Source: Candidatus Eremiobacteraceae bacterium (lineage in GTDB: Bacteria > Vulcanimicrobiota > Vulcanimicrobiia > Eremiobacterales > Eremiobacteraceae). From it: a DNA stretch of 64,000 nt. Of the stretch, positions 33,849 to 42,706 are shown piece by piece. Positions within the stretch are counted from its first letter, which is position 1. Each line of letters begins with the position of its first letter. Where the stretch lies: positions 1 to 64,000 of the forward strand of contig DASTCX010000007.1 of assembly GCA_035710745.1 (NCBI GenBank), written 5' to 3'. The notes beneath the pieces were generated by a model that ran no database searches, had not been told where the DNA came from, and was given only the letters and a program-made list of their open reading frames with translations. The position numbers and the translations under genes were made by a program.

Positions 33849-35039
33849 CTAGGTTTGCGTTGTTTTAAGGCGCTTGAACGCGTTGAAGATAGCGATGTCG
33901 TATACGATTTTAAGGCCACCCGCGATGAAGAACGGCGCGCCGATGGCCGCCGTCGCGAGCGAGAGGCCTGAGAAGACGGGCGCTACTGCAGCCGCCGCCG
34001 GCCGCACCGCATTCGTCAGCGCGGCTGCGTGCACGCGCTCCGACGGAGGTACCGCGTCCATCGCGAATGCTTGGCGCGTCGGCACGTCCATCTGCGAGAG
34101 CGCGAAGCGCGCCAACAGCACGGCCGTCGCCGACTCGAAGGTCGGCATGAGCGGCACCATGCACAACAATATGTTCGACGGCAAGTGCGTGAAGACCATC
34201 GTCCTCAGCAGGCCGATCTTCGTGGAGAGCCACGCCGCGACGGGATACGAAAGCGCCGAGAGCGTGTTCGCCGCGAAGAGCACGATCGCGAGTATCTGCT
34301 GATCCGCGCCGTACCGCACGTGCAGCCAGTACGCGAGAAAGCTCTGGACGACGAATCCTCCGGCGAGCGCATCAACCCCGAAGAGCGCTGCGAGCCGCTC
34401 GGAGGTGCCGAACCGGAAGCCGGCGCGCGCGCGCGTTTCTTGCGGCGCCGACGCCGGCGTCGGTATCGCCGGCATCGTGGTGTAGAGCAAGGCGAGGATG
34501 ACGCCGCACGATGCGTACGCCCATGGGATCCACGGGGTCGAGATCGCGCCTGCCGCGAGCGCGCCGAAGGCGAGCGCGAAGGCGCCGGCAAGGTTGTAGT
34601 TCGCGAATGCGTGGGCGCCAGGAGTCGACGACGACGAAGCGATCGCGTGTTGTTCGATCGCCGCGAACGGGCCGACCTCTTGGCCGCCCGCGTTCAGCGT
34701 GCCGGAAAGGCATGCGATGAGGATAGCGATCGGACGGTCGTGGATCGATAGGAGCGCTCCTGCAGCGGACATGGCGAAGGCCGCGATGACCAGCGTCGAC
34801 CGAGCGCCGGATTTTCGGACGAGCTGGGCGGACACCGTCAGGTACACGGCGCCGGCGAGGAGCGCAAGGCTCAACGTCGCTCCGATCGCGAGCGGTCCAA
34901 AACCCGCGCTTGCGAGATAGAGCGCGAAGGCGACCGAGAGCAGACCGTAGCCGAACGAGCGGACGACCTTCGCCGCGACGACGAAGGCGAACATGCGCGC
35001 TATCGGACCACCCGCTCCTTCACGCGTGTCTGGCACCAT
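33849..35039 (-). CDS. MFS transporter in chromate operon
   Basis: 396 aa, 12 predicted membrane helices. The first helix pair gives GYGLLSVAFALYLASAGFGP and the loop 2-3 region QLVRKSGARSTLV, a degenerate form of the MFS loop motif. The first Met overlaps the end of the short ChrB-like gene by 40 bases. An alternative start at 34994 lies just after that stop, and neither has an ideal ribosome site. It is the last gene of the chrB-chrA-ChrB-like-MFS unit. MFS genes are known beside chromate-resistance genes, so an efflux or accessory role is inferred. No substrate can be read from the sequence. Confidence 0.85.
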   Translation of the reverse strand: MVPDTREGAGGPIARMFAFVVAAKVVRSFGYGLLSVAFALYLASAGFGPLAIGATLSLALLAGAVYLTVSAQLVRKSGARSTLVIAAFAMSAAGALLSIHDRPIAILIACLSGTLNAGGQEVGPFAAIEQHAIASSSSTPGAHAFANYNLAGAFALAFGALAAGAISTPWIPWAYASCGVILALLYTTMPAIPTPASAPQETRARAGFRFGTSERLAALFGVDALAGGFVVQSFLAYWLHVRYGADQQILAIVLFAANTLSALSYPVAAWLSTKIGLLRTMVFTHLPSNILLCMVPLMPTFESATAVLLARFALSQMDVPTRQAFAMDAVPPSERVHAAALTNAVRPAAAAVAPVFSGLSLATAAIGAPFFIAGGLKIVYDIAIFNAFKRLKTTQT

Positions 35040-35446
35040 GCGTAGAGCGCGTCGTACATCGGTGTCTCGAGCGCCAGCTTCCGGTGATCGTCATCGCCAT
35101 GGAGCGTCGCGAATCCGTGAGCGATGGCGCGCAAACCAGCAGCCTCGGGTTCGATGCCGATGTCTTCGGGCACGTCAGCGCCATGGACGATCCGCCCGAC
35201 GAGCTCGAGCGCTGGGTCTTCGACCTTGCTCCAAACGAGGATGGATTCGAAGCTGCATCGCCCGGCGACGTGGCCGAGCTCTACGCCCGGCACGTCGTAC
35301 GGCGTCGCTCCTTCCGCTTGCGCGACGCGCATGACGTCCTCGCGCTCGACGTACAAGAACTCGGCGTCCGGATCGACGAAGCGTTTGATAAGCCATGGGC
35401 AGGCTATCCGATCGACGTTTGCGTTCTTCTTCGTGACATATTTCAC
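35000..35446 (-). CDS. Short ChrB-like protein (ChrB C-terminal domain only)
   Basis: 148 aa, GTG start after an AAGGGAGAG site. The whole protein corresponds to the C-terminal domain of ChrB: VTKKNANVDRIACPWLIKRF, FVDPDAEFLYVERE, GRCSFESILVWSKV and PALELVGRIVHGADV. These align with TRRDVYVDRMASAWLIRRFI and later parts of the full ChrB upstream. It lacks the N-terminal regulatory half, so a non-regulatory role, perhaps in chromate handling, is likely. It lies 30 bp after chrA and overlaps the MFS gene. Confidence 0.87.
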   Translation of the reverse strand: MKYVTKKNANVDRIACPWLIKRFVDPDAEFLYVEREDVMRVAQAEGATPYDVPGVELGHVAGRCSFESILVWSKVEDPALELVGRIVHGADVPEDIGIEPEAAGLRAIAHGFATLHGDDDHRKLALETPMYDALYAWCQTRVKERVVR

Positions 35447-35476
35447 GGCGACTCTCCCTTGACTCGAGTTGAAAAG

Positions 35477-36685
35477 CTAATGAAGCAGCCACTGCGGCTG
35501 CAGGATCGGATAGGCGATGAGCCCGATCGCCGCGCCGCACGCGACGAGCACCGCGTCGTGTACGCGTTTGAGGAAGAAGGTCGAGGCGAGGGCGCCGCAA
35601 CCAAGGGCGACAGTCAGCACGTCTCCGATCGCCGTCCGGCCCACGAGGTACGACGTACCGACGAGCACCCCGACCACCGCGACGGTGACCCCGCGGACGA
35701 AACCTTGCAGTCGCGAGTTCGATCGGTAGCGTCGCAGCAGCGGCGTTCCGATGACGGTGAACAAGAACGACGGTGAGAAGATCCCCACCGTCGCTGCGAA
35801 CGCACCCGCGAGGCCGCTCATGAGGTAGCCGACGAACGTCGCGGTGATGACGACCGGTCCCGGCGTCATCATCCCGATGGCGACGGAATCGAGGAACTGG
35901 CGCTCGCCGAGCCAGTGATATTGGTCGACGACGTACGCTTTGAGGAAGGGCACGATGACGAGCCCGCTGCCGAACACGAGCAACCCTGTCCGGAAGAAAA
36001 ACCAGAACAGCTGGAGCGGCAACACCCCGCTCGTTCCGAGCGCGAGCGCGCCGAACAGCGGGAAGACCGAACGCGACACGATCGGCTTTGGCGCGCGCGA
36101 GCCGCCGCCGACCGACGGACCATCCGGGCGCGCGAAAAGAAATATGCCGATGATGCCGGCGGCGACGAAGATCACGGTCAGCTCGCGTTGCACGACGAGC
36201 GTTATCGCGCATGCGACCGCCGCCATGACCCACGCGAGCACATCCGTCCTGATGGTCTTCTGAGCCAAGTTCCAGCACGCTTTGACGATGAGCGCGACGA
36301 CGACCGGGCCGACGCCATAGAAGAGACCGCGCACTTCCCACGCGTTCTCGTAGCGGACGTAGAACCAGCCCGCGACGACGACGATGATGAAAGGCGCCGC
36401 CGCGAAGGCCAGCGCGGCCGTTAGCGCGCCGCCGAGGCCGCGCAGCACGTAGCCGCAGTAGATGCCGAGCTGATATGCGAGCGGGCCGGGGCAGGCGGTC
36501 GCGATCGCCAGCCCTTCATCGTACTCTTGAGGCGAGAGCCAGCGACGATCGTCGACGAGGTCGGCGCGCATGTGATTCGCGAGCGCGACCGGGCCGCCGA
36601 ATCCGAGCGCGCCAAGCCGAAGATAGTAGAGCGCTATGTCGACGACGCTCGGCCGAGGCCTCGCGTCATGTGTTGTTCCCGTCAT
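35477..36685 (-). CDS. chrA: Chromate transporter ChrA
   Basis: 402 aa, the length of a two-domain (long-chain) ChrA. The N-terminal CHR domain has LGALGFGGPVALANHMRADL and IATACPGPLAYQLGIYCGY, the conserved motifs of the family. The second CHR domain repeats them as TGLLVFGSGLVIVPFLKAYV and GMMTPGPVVITATFVGYLMS. Ten or more membrane helices are visible. ChrA exports chromate from the cytoplasm using the proton-motive force. Its ATG overlaps the chrB stop by four bases (translational coupling), confirming an operon. Confidence 0.95.
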   Translation of the reverse strand: MTGTTHDARPRPSVVDIALYYLRLGALGFGGPVALANHMRADLVDDRRWLSPQEYDEGLAIATACPGPLAYQLGIYCGYVLRGLGGALTAALAFAAAPFIIVVVAGWFYVRYENAWEVRGLFYGVGPVVVALIVKACWNLAQKTIRTDVLAWVMAAVACAITLVVQRELTVIFVAAGIIGIFLFARPDGPSVGGGSRAPKPIVSRSVFPLFGALALGTSGVLPLQLFWFFFRTGLLVFGSGLVIVPFLKAYVVDQYHWLGERQFLDSVAIGMMTPGPVVITATFVGYLMSGLAGAFAATVGIFSPSFLFTVIGTPLLRRYRSNSRLQGFVRGVTVAVVGVLVGTSYLVGRTAIGDVLTVALGCGALASTFFLKRVHDAVLVACGAAIGLIAYPILQPQWLLH

Positions 36686-37629
36686 CGCTTGCGCTTCTTG
36701 CCCAGGAGCTGGTATAAGCCGTCGAAGATCGGTGCGCTGCGCTCGAGCCGACCCTTGTCATTGTCGAGCGCAAGGGCGATGCCTTGTAGCACCCGCTCTA
36801 TCCCGGCCGTCTCCGGCCGCTCGAATTTCGAATCTTTCAAGTCGATATCGTGGACGATCTCTCCGATAGGCGCGAGGGCGGGATCGTCCAACCCGGCTCG
36901 TTCGGAAAGCACCTCGAACGTGCAGCGGTCGCCTTCGTGGGTGAACTCGCCGCCGAACATATCGAAGCGGATCTCGCCGCGCCGAGGCTCGTATTTCTTG
37001 CTCGGCACGAACTTGAATCTCGCCGAAGGATCGATGAAGCGACGGATGAGCCACGCGCTCGCCATCCGGTCGACGTAGACGTCTCGACGCGTGACCCACG
37101 TCTTGCCCTTCAGATCGCGTGCGGCCGGCACGCTGCGGCGCTTGTTCTCTTTGTCGCCCCGCTCGAGCCGCCCGACCGACGTCAGTGCCTCCGAACGAGA
37201 GGCGGCCTTGAAGAAGTCGATCGCGGTCGTCTCTGCGAGTCGGCGTTTGAGGCGTTCGATCTCGTCGGCGAGCCCAGGCATGGCGGCATCTTTACGGCCG
37301 AGGTCCGCTCCGATCCGACGCGCATCTGCCGCGATCGCCCGATAATCTGCGTCGCGTGCCGCGCGGAACGCCGCTTCGACTTGTTCGTCGCTCAAGCCGT
37401 GCACGAATGATGCCTCGCAGATCGACGCCTCGCCGCCGCCCTGTTCGATCTCGCGGACGACCCACACGAGATCCTCAAGCGCCTGTTCGCCGGCCGCCAT
37501 CGCGTAGACGGAGTTCTTTATCTGCAGCGCGCCGAGGCGCTGCAGCCGCCGCCAGACCTTCACGCGCAGGTAGCTCGGCGTCCGTGGGATCTGGTGGATC
37601 AGCAGAAGCCAGCGGTTCTTAGCGGCCAA
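36682..37629 (-). CDS. chrB: Chromate-responsive regulator/resistance protein ChrB
   Basis: 315 aa, TTG start with GGAG just upstream. The N-terminal half (about 1-150) begins WLLLIHQIPRTPSYLRVKVW, with a basic helical region and a central helix EIERLKRRLAETTAI. The C-terminal half (about 175-310) has TRRDVYVDRMASAWLIRRFI and FDMFGGEFTHEGDRCTFEVL, the ChrB domain. In studied bacteria ChrB is the chromate-sensing repressor of the chr operon and may assist resistance. Here it is the first gene and probably controls its own promoter at 37685-37712. It is divergent from a YVTN propeller gene. Confidence 0.93.
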   Translation of the reverse strand: MAAKNRWLLLIHQIPRTPSYLRVKVWRRLQRLGALQIKNSVYAMAAGEQALEDLVWVVREIEQGGGEASICEASFVHGLSDEQVEAAFRAARDADYRAIAADARRIGADLGRKDAAMPGLADEIERLKRRLAETTAIDFFKAASRSEALTSVGRLERGDKENKRRSVPAARDLKGKTWVTRRDVYVDRMASAWLIRRFIDPSARFKFVPSKKYEPRRGEIRFDMFGGEFTHEGDRCTFEVLSERAGLDDPALAPIGEIVHDIDLKDSKFERPETAGIERVLQGIALALDNDKGRLERSAPIFDGLYQLLGKKRKR

Positions 37630-37684
37630 GGCGCTCCGTCGCCCGCATCCAAAATCCTCGGGAGGATGTTATGGGCAAGATGAG

Positions 37685-37712
37685 TGTATATAACAAGTGT
37701 ATCACATGTCAA
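37685..37712 (-). promoter_or_regulatory. chr operon promoter
   Basis: On the minus strand TTGACA (37712-37707), a 16-bp spacer, then TATACA (37690-37685), so transcription should start near 37678, about 50 bases before chrB. The spacer and boxes contain GTGTAT as direct repeats (37684-37689 and 37697-37702) and the stretch is unusually AT-rich. These repeats are candidates for ChrB binding. The region also leads into the divergent YVTN gene. Confidence 0.6.
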
Positions 37713-37719
37713 TAAGAAA

Positions 37720-38772
37720 ATGAATCACATGCGCTATCCTGTGCGCCGTCGAACCCGGCGGCTGCTTGTCGTCCTCGCCGCGATGCTCGCCGTCTGCGGG
37801 GCTTCGTCGACGACTCTGGCGGCATCCGGCGAACCGCGCTTGCCGCTGCGCGCGCTCGCCGACATCGCCGTCGAGCCTGCAGGTCGCGGATTTGCCGGCC
37901 AAACGCCGAGGATGGACTACGAGAGCATCGATCCCCGCAGGCACGTGTTATTCGTCGCATATCTCGGCGCGGACGAAGTCGTGGCGGTCGACATCGCCAA
38001 GAACGCCGTGGTAGGGCACATCACCGGTCTGCGCGCCGTTCATGGCGTGCTTGCCATACCATCGCTGCATCGCGTCTACGCGTCGGCTACGGGGACAGAC
38101 GAGGTCGCGACGATCGATGAAGGGCACCTCAAAGTGGTCGCACGCGAGCCGGGCGGCGAATATCCCGACGGGATCGCGTACGACGCGCGGGATAACGAGA
38201 TATTCGTGTCCGACGAATCCGGAGGCGCGGTCACGGTCATCGATACGACCGCGGGGACGCGTCGCCGCACGATCGACGTCGGCGGCGAGGCCGGCAACAC
38301 GCAGTTCGACCCGAGGTCACGCAGGGTCTTCACCGATGTCCAAGCGCGGAACGACATCGCGGAGATCGATCCTGTTTCCGAGCGCGTCGTCGGCCGCCAT
38401 CTACTCGCCGGTTGCGAGCACGACCACGGTCTTGCGCTCGATTCCGAGCGCCGGCTTGCTTTCGTCGCGTGCGACGAAAACGCGCGACTGCTCGTGATGG
38501 ATCTCGATGACTGGAAGGAGCTCGCGACGTTCGAAATCGGTGACGAGCCCGACGTCCTAGCGTTGGACCCAGGTCTAGGGCGTCTCTACGTCGCCTCGGA
38601 GAGCGGAGTCGTGTCGGTCTTCCAAGAGCACGGAAAGGTCGTAAAGCCGCTCGCTTCTGCATTCCTCGCGGACGAGGCTCACACCGTCGCCGTCGACCCG
38701 ACCACGCATCGAGTATATTTCGCTCTCGAGAACGTCGACGGAAAAGCGGTCATCCGCGTCATGACGCCCTAG
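37720..38772 (+). CDS. Exported YVTN-family beta-propeller protein
   Basis: 350 aa from ATG 37720 (a second ATG nine bases on is possible). Signal peptide after a basic start (RRRTRRLLVVLAAMLAVCGA). The blades have the YVTN style: HVLFVAYLGADEVVAVDIAK, NEIFVSDESGGAVTVIDTTA, RLAFVACDENARLLVMDLDD and GRLYVASESGVVSVFQ. Six or seven units make a propeller. The function is unknown, and redox or binding roles exist in relatives. It is divergent from chrB, sharing its 90-bp control region, so it could respond to the same signal. Confidence 0.85.
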   Translation: MNHMRYPVRRRTRRLLVVLAAMLAVCGASSTTLAASGEPRLPLRALADIAVEPAGRGFAGQTPRMDYESIDPRRHVLFVAYLGADEVVAVDIAKNAVVGHITGLRAVHGVLAIPSLHRVYASATGTDEVATIDEGHLKVVAREPGGEYPDGIAYDARDNEIFVSDESGGAVTVIDTTAGTRRRTIDVGGEAGNTQFDPRSRRVFTDVQARNDIAEIDPVSERVVGRHLLAGCEHDHGLALDSERRLAFVACDENARLLVMDLDDWKELATFEIGDEPDVLALDPGLGRLYVASESGVVSVFQEHGKVVKPLASAFLADEAHTVAVDPTTHRVYFALENVDGKAVIRVMTP

Positions 38773-39436
38773 ACCCGGCGTGGGCGATGAACCAGCGCTT
38801 CGCGAGATCGGCGGCGTGCTCGAGCGCGCCGCTCTCTTCGAACAGGTGAGTCGCGCGGGGCACGACCTCGAGCCGCACCTCGGCGGTCATCTGCTTCGCG
38901 CAATGGCGGTTGAGCTCGAGGATGATCGGGTCGGCGCCGCCGACGATGAAGAGCGTCGGGGCTTGAACGCTCGCGATCGCAGCCCCGGCCAGATCCGGCC
39001 GCCCGCCGCGCGACACGACGGCGAAGATCCTATCGGGTTTCTTCGCCGCTGCTCTTAGAACGGCGGCTGCTCCGGTGCTCGCCCCGAAATAGCCGATCCG
39101 CAGGCGAGCCGTCGCTTGCTCCGTGCTCGCCCAACGCACGATGTCGAGGATGCGCGAAGCGAGGAGTTCGATATCGAAGCGCAAGGCGAACGTCCGGCGG
39201 TCGAGCTCGTCCTCTGAAGGCGTCAGCAAGTCGGCGAGCAGCGTCGCAAAGCCGGCGTCGTTCAGCTCGCGCGCGACGGCCTGGTTGCGCGCGCTATGCC
39301 GGCCGCTCCCGCTCCCGTGCGCGAAAACGATCAGGCCGCGAGGTGAATTAGGGATGGTCAGCATCGCTGCGACGCGGCCGGAACCTCCGTCGACGTCGAT
39401 GTTCGACTCGTGACCGCTCAGGTCCGGGATCTCCAC
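38759..39436 (-). CDS. Alpha/beta hydrolase (dienelactone-hydrolase-like)
   Basis: 225 aa. Core alpha/beta-hydrolase fold: oxyanion region LIVFAHGSGSGRHSARNQAV, nucleophile elbow GYFGASTGAAA (Ser), the acid in FIVGGADPII (Asp) and the His in PRATHLFEE. The size and HGSGSGRHSARN segment match the cytoplasmic dienelactone-hydrolase-like proteins often found alone or fused to phosphoribosyltransferases. No signal peptide. Substrate unknown. The 3' end overlaps the convergent YVTN gene by 14 bases. Confidence 0.87.
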   Translation of the reverse strand: MEIPDLSGHESNIDVDGGSGRVAAMLTIPNSPRGLIVFAHGSGSGRHSARNQAVARELNDAGFATLLADLLTPSEDELDRRTFALRFDIELLASRILDIVRWASTEQATARLRIGYFGASTGAAAVLRAAAKKPDRIFAVVSRGGRPDLAGAAIASVQAPTLFIVGGADPIILELNRHCAKQMTAEVRLEVVPRATHLFEESGALEHAADLAKRWFIAHAGSRAS

Positions 39437-39594
39437 AAGGAACGGTCTTGCGACCGCAAACGATGAGCACGGCGTCTCGAACGAGGCGCGGCGCGAACTC
39501 GACTATAGACGACCGTCTTGAAGCGCGGACGAAGAAGGTGAGAAGATGGACCCTCCAAGACGGGAAAAACTCGGCTTCGAGCGTATTCCACGGA

Positions 39595-41127
39595 ATGCGA
39601 AGCGGCCGCACGCAACCGTCGCGCCCCGTTTGGTCCGCGCTCGGGGTCGCCGCGTTCTGCATCGTCGTCCTCGCATTTCTCACGATCGGTCTCGCGCTGA
39701 GACAAACCGCGGACGAGTCCTTCTCGGCGCAAGCGCGCAATCGCGACGCGCGCGGCTTGATCTTCACCGCGCTCAAAGACCAGCTCGATGAAGAGACGGG
39801 CGTTCGAGGGTATCAAGCGACGCACGATCCCGTCTTCTTCGAGCCCTACGACGCAGCCCGCGCCGACATGCCCCGGACGTTGAGGGCGCTTATCGGCGAT
39901 CTGAACGCGCTCGGGTTGTCCAGAGCTACGACGGCTGCTTTGGACATGATGAAGACGAACAGGCAATGGACGACCTCTGTCGCCGCGCCGCTCACGAGCA
40001 CGGCTCCGGCCGACACGCTCGGGCTCGAAAAGCTGGGCAAATTCTACGTCGACCACTTCCGTCTAGACGAGAAGAACGTCGACGCCGCGCTCTCGCTCCA
40101 GTCGACGGAGTTCTACGACGAGTCGCAGCGGCAGCTCGACTACATCGGCGCGCTCGTCGTCATAGGCGCTCTGATCATCCTCGGCGTCGGCTCGATCTTC
40201 GCTCGGCTGCAGTCGCGCGCGTGGGATCGACTCGCGCAGGAACGAAACGAGGCAGAAGACGAGCGCCGGCGCACAGCGGCGCTTCGGTCCGCATACGAGA
40301 CCGAGCGGCGCATCGCCGAACGTTTTCAGCGGGCGCTCGCGCATCGCGACTTCCCGCGGATCCCATGGCTGGAGTTCTCTGCGACATACGTGCCGGCGTC
40401 GGAGGAGGCGAAGGTCGGCGGCGACTGGTACGATGTCTTCGCGCTCAGCTCGGACCGGGCGCTCGTGGTCATCGGCGACATCGCCGGGCACGGCATCGAC
40501 GCAGCGCTCGCGATGAACCGGGTCCGCAATGCCGTCTTATCCGCGGCGCTCTTCCACGCCGACTCGGCCGTCATCCTCGACTACGTCAATCGAGAGGTCG
40601 TACACGACGAGTCCGTGATCATGGCCACGGCGACGGTGGGCATCGTCGATTCCCGCACGAACGTCTTCGAATATGCGAGTGCCGGCCATCCTCCGCCGGT
40701 CCTGCTGGCGACCGGCGGCCCACCTCGAATGCTCGAGGTCGGGTCACTGCCGCTCGGCGTCAGCGAGTCGACCAGGTATCGTACGAACCGCGTCGAGAGC
40801 GCACCCGGATCGATGCTCGTCCTGTACACCGACGGCGCGATCGAGCGGACGCGCGACGTGCTCGAAGGCGAGCGACGCCTTCTCGAGGCGGTCAAGGTCG
40901 CACGCGATGGTCGCGAACCGCATCCCGCCTCGGCGATCTACCGCTCGGTCCTCGGCGGCGGCGACCGGAGTGACGACGTCGCCATCCTGACGATCTCGGT
41001 CGTCGACGAAAGAAGCCGCTGGCCGACACACGAGGTCCGATCGGCGTCGTCGCCGGAGCCTGGCACGCCGCGGACTTCGGGCGGCCCTTCGGAAGGCTTG
41101 CTCGCGCGCTTGAAGATGATAGCGTGA
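39595..41127 (+). CDS. Membrane SpoIIE-type PP2C phosphatase with CHASE3-like sensor
   Basis: 510 aa from ATG 39595; a longer frame starts at 39448, but its first 49 residues are basic and show no family pattern. A membrane helix (ALGVAAFCIVVLAFLTIGLA) precedes a CHASE3-like extracytoplasmic helical domain with DQLDEETGVRGYQATHDPVF. A second helix (about 195-215) leads to a coiled coil and then the SpoIIE phosphatase. Metal-binding residues: GGDWYDVF, IGDIAGHG and SDDVAILT. It should dephosphorylate the downstream STAS protein and so set a sigma or other target free. Its TGA overlaps the STAS start (GTGA). Confidence 0.9.
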   Translation: MRSGRTQPSRPVWSALGVAAFCIVVLAFLTIGLALRQTADESFSAQARNRDARGLIFTALKDQLDEETGVRGYQATHDPVFFEPYDAARADMPRTLRALIGDLNALGLSRATTAALDMMKTNRQWTTSVAAPLTSTAPADTLGLEKLGKFYVDHFRLDEKNVDAALSLQSTEFYDESQRQLDYIGALVVIGALIILGVGSIFARLQSRAWDRLAQERNEAEDERRRTAALRSAYETERRIAERFQRALAHRDFPRIPWLEFSATYVPASEEAKVGGDWYDVFALSSDRALVVIGDIAGHGIDAALAMNRVRNAVLSAALFHADSAVILDYVNREVVHDESVIMATATVGIVDSRTNVFEYASAGHPPPVLLATGGPPRMLEVGSLPLGVSESTRYRTNRVESAPGSMLVLYTDGAIERTRDVLEGERRLLEAVKVARDGREPHPASAIYRSVLGGGDRSDDVAILTISVVDERSRWPTHEVRSASSPEPGTPRTSGGPSEGLLARLKMIA

Positions 41128-41450
41128 AGACTAACGAACCGGCCGCGGTCGTGCGGCTCGACGGAGAGCTCGACGTCTCGCGCAAAGGCGAACTGCGCTC
41201 GGCCTTGCAGGGCGCGCTCCAGGCTCGATCGGTGCTTCTCGATCTTGCCGGCGTGACGTACGCCGACTCGACCGCGCTCGTCGAGCTCTTGCACTTCTGC
41301 AACGATCTCAAAGCGGCGCACGTGCCGGTCGCACTCGTCATCGTCGCTCCGCAATTCGCAAGGCTCATAAGCTACGCTGGGCTCGACCAGGCTTTCGCCG
41401 TTTTCGTCGAACGCGATGCCGCGCTCGCGTACTTGGCGGCTCAGGCATGA
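41124..41450 (+). CDS. STAS-domain anti-sigma-factor antagonist
   Basis: 108 aa, GTG start overlapping the phosphatase stop. The whole protein is one STAS domain: VVRLDGELDVSRKGELRSAL, LLDLAGVTYADSTALVELLH (phosphorylatable Ser in ADST) and LVIVAPQFARLISYAGLDQA. In RsbV/SpoIIAA-type switches this Ser is phosphorylated by an RsbW-like kinase and freed by a SpoIIE-type phosphatase. Both partners lie on either side. It ends with an ATGA overlap onto the kinase gene, so the three products are made in step. Confidence 0.93.
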   Translation: MKTNEPAAVVRLDGELDVSRKGELRSALQGALQARSVLLDLAGVTYADSTALVELLHFCNDLKAAHVPVALVIVAPQFARLISYAGLDQAFAVFVERDAALAYLAAQA

Positions 41451-41842
41451 ACGTTTCGACGGAGCTGCGAGTCCGGCGCAAGGCGCAGCCGCGTGCGGCG
41501 TCGCTTCTTCGACATGCGCTGGACGCGTTCTTGGCCGCGAACGAGATCGACTCCGACACGCGCATCGACATCGTCACGGCGGTCGGCGAAGCCTTAGCGA
41601 ACTCGATCGAGCACGCGTATTCGCCGGACAAGGTCGGTGATGTCGAGCTGCACGCCAGGATCTGCGAAGCAGAACCACGCATCGCCGTCGACATCATCGA
41701 CGGCGGACGATTCATCAAACGCGCCCCGCGGCCGCACGGCGGCTTCGGCCTGCGCATCATAAAGACGGCGGCGCGGACGATGCGCATCGACACGAGCGCC
41801 GGTACGGCGATCCGCCTCGAGTTCGACTCCGCTCGCGCGTAA
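41447..41842 (+). CDS. RsbW-like serine kinase / anti-sigma factor
   Basis: 131 aa, a HATPase_c_2 (GHKL) domain. N box: AVGEALANSIEHAYSPDKVG (Glu and Asn for Mg-ATP). G1-like: VDIIDGGRFI. G2-like: HGGFGLRIIKTAA. These are the ATP-binding motifs of RsbW/SpoIIAB. It should phosphorylate the STAS protein and sequester a target, but no sigma-factor gene adjoins, so the target is elsewhere. Third gene of the coupled module. Confidence 0.92.
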   Translation: MNVSTELRVRRKAQPRAASLLRHALDAFLAANEIDSDTRIDIVTAVGEALANSIEHAYSPDKVGDVELHARICEAEPRIAVDIIDGGRFIKRAPRPHGGFGLRIIKTAARTMRIDTSAGTAIRLEFDSARA

Positions 41843-41847
41843 GCCGA

Positions 41848-42687
41848 TCAGCCGCCGGACGCGAAGACCAGCTTGAGAAACGCGTCGTGCTTGTAGGATG
41901 ACGACTTCGCGAAGTGCACGATGACGAGTCCGCGCGAGGGGATGACGTACATCGCTTGGCCTGCCGCTCCGCTCGCATAGAAGAGATCGTCGGGGGCGTT
42001 CTTCGCGCCGAGCCACCAGCCAAGACCGTAGCGCGTATTCGCTTTCGAGCCTTTGAAACATGGCGCGAAATCCGCGTGCCGTTCGCAGACGAACTGCCCA
42101 TACTTGATCCACTCGAGCGGCGCGATGAACGCGCCGGTCGGCAGCGGCTTGGTGCCGTCGCCGAGCGTTCGCCACTTGTCGATGCGAAGACCGATCGGGT
42201 CGAGGATGCGGCGCGTGAGATAGTCATGCGGCGTCTCGCCCGACGCCGCGAGCTTGCGCGCCAGCACGGCGCCGAATACCTGGAGGGGTATGCCGCCGTA
42301 GGTGAACTTCGAGCCGGGCTCGTTCTTCAGTTCGACATCGAGCGCTTTGGCATATGTGGGGACCGCGAGGCCCATGCCGCCGAAGCCGATCCCGCTCGTG
42401 AGCTGCAGGAGCTCGCGCAGCGTCACTTCGCTCTTCCACGGCTCGAGGCCCCAGGCGGGGAACGTCTGCGCGACGCGCTCGTCGAGTTCGAGCAGGCCGT
42501 CGCTTTGTGCGAGCATTGCCGCGACGCCCCAAAAACTCTTGGCGCCGCTGTAGAGCGGGTGCGGCGTCGATCCGTCGTGACCATCGCCGTAGGCTTCATC
42601 GACGACGCGGCCATCGCGAGAGACGACGAGTGCGTGCAGATCGTGTTTGCGCGCGTACGCGAGCGCTGCGGCTGAAATCGTGCTCAT
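41848..42687 (-). CDS. Serine hydrolase, beta-lactamase/PBP family
   Basis: 279 aa from ATG 42687 (MSTISAAAL). The open frame continues to 42726, inside the upstream gene. The SxxK nucleophile motif is YSGAKSF. YGGIP stands at the place of the usual YxN, and a late YASGAAGQ lies where class C enzymes have KTG or HxG. Conserved LRELLQLTSGIGF and WLGAKNAPDDLFYA place it in the class-C-like esterase/peptidase group. No signal peptide is evident, so a cytoplasmic esterase-like role is more likely than antibiotic resistance. It follows the DUF2461 gene by 19 bases and is probably co-transcribed. Confidence 0.85.
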   Translation of the reverse strand: MSTISAAALAYARKHDLHALVVSRDGRVVDEAYGDGHDGSTPHPLYSGAKSFWGVAAMLAQSDGLLELDERVAQTFPAWGLEPWKSEVTLRELLQLTSGIGFGGMGLAVPTYAKALDVELKNEPGSKFTYGGIPLQVFGAVLARKLAASGETPHDYLTRRILDPIGLRIDKWRTLGDGTKPLPTGAFIAPLEWIKYGQFVCERHADFAPCFKGSKANTRYGLGWWLGAKNAPDDLFYASGAAGQAMYVIPSRGLVIVHFAKSSSYKHDAFLKLVFASGG

Positions 42688-42706
42688 CGTCGGCAGGTCG
42701 ACCCCG

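Noticed and set aside
32642-33868. 408-codon plus-strand open frame
   Set aside because: Shadow of the adenylate-cyclase regulator on the other strand; low-complexity Arg/Asp composition caused by GC-rich codons.
35175-36341. 388-codon minus-strand open frame
   Set aside because: Alternate frame of chrA and the short ChrB-like gene; nearly all Arg/Ala with no family pattern.
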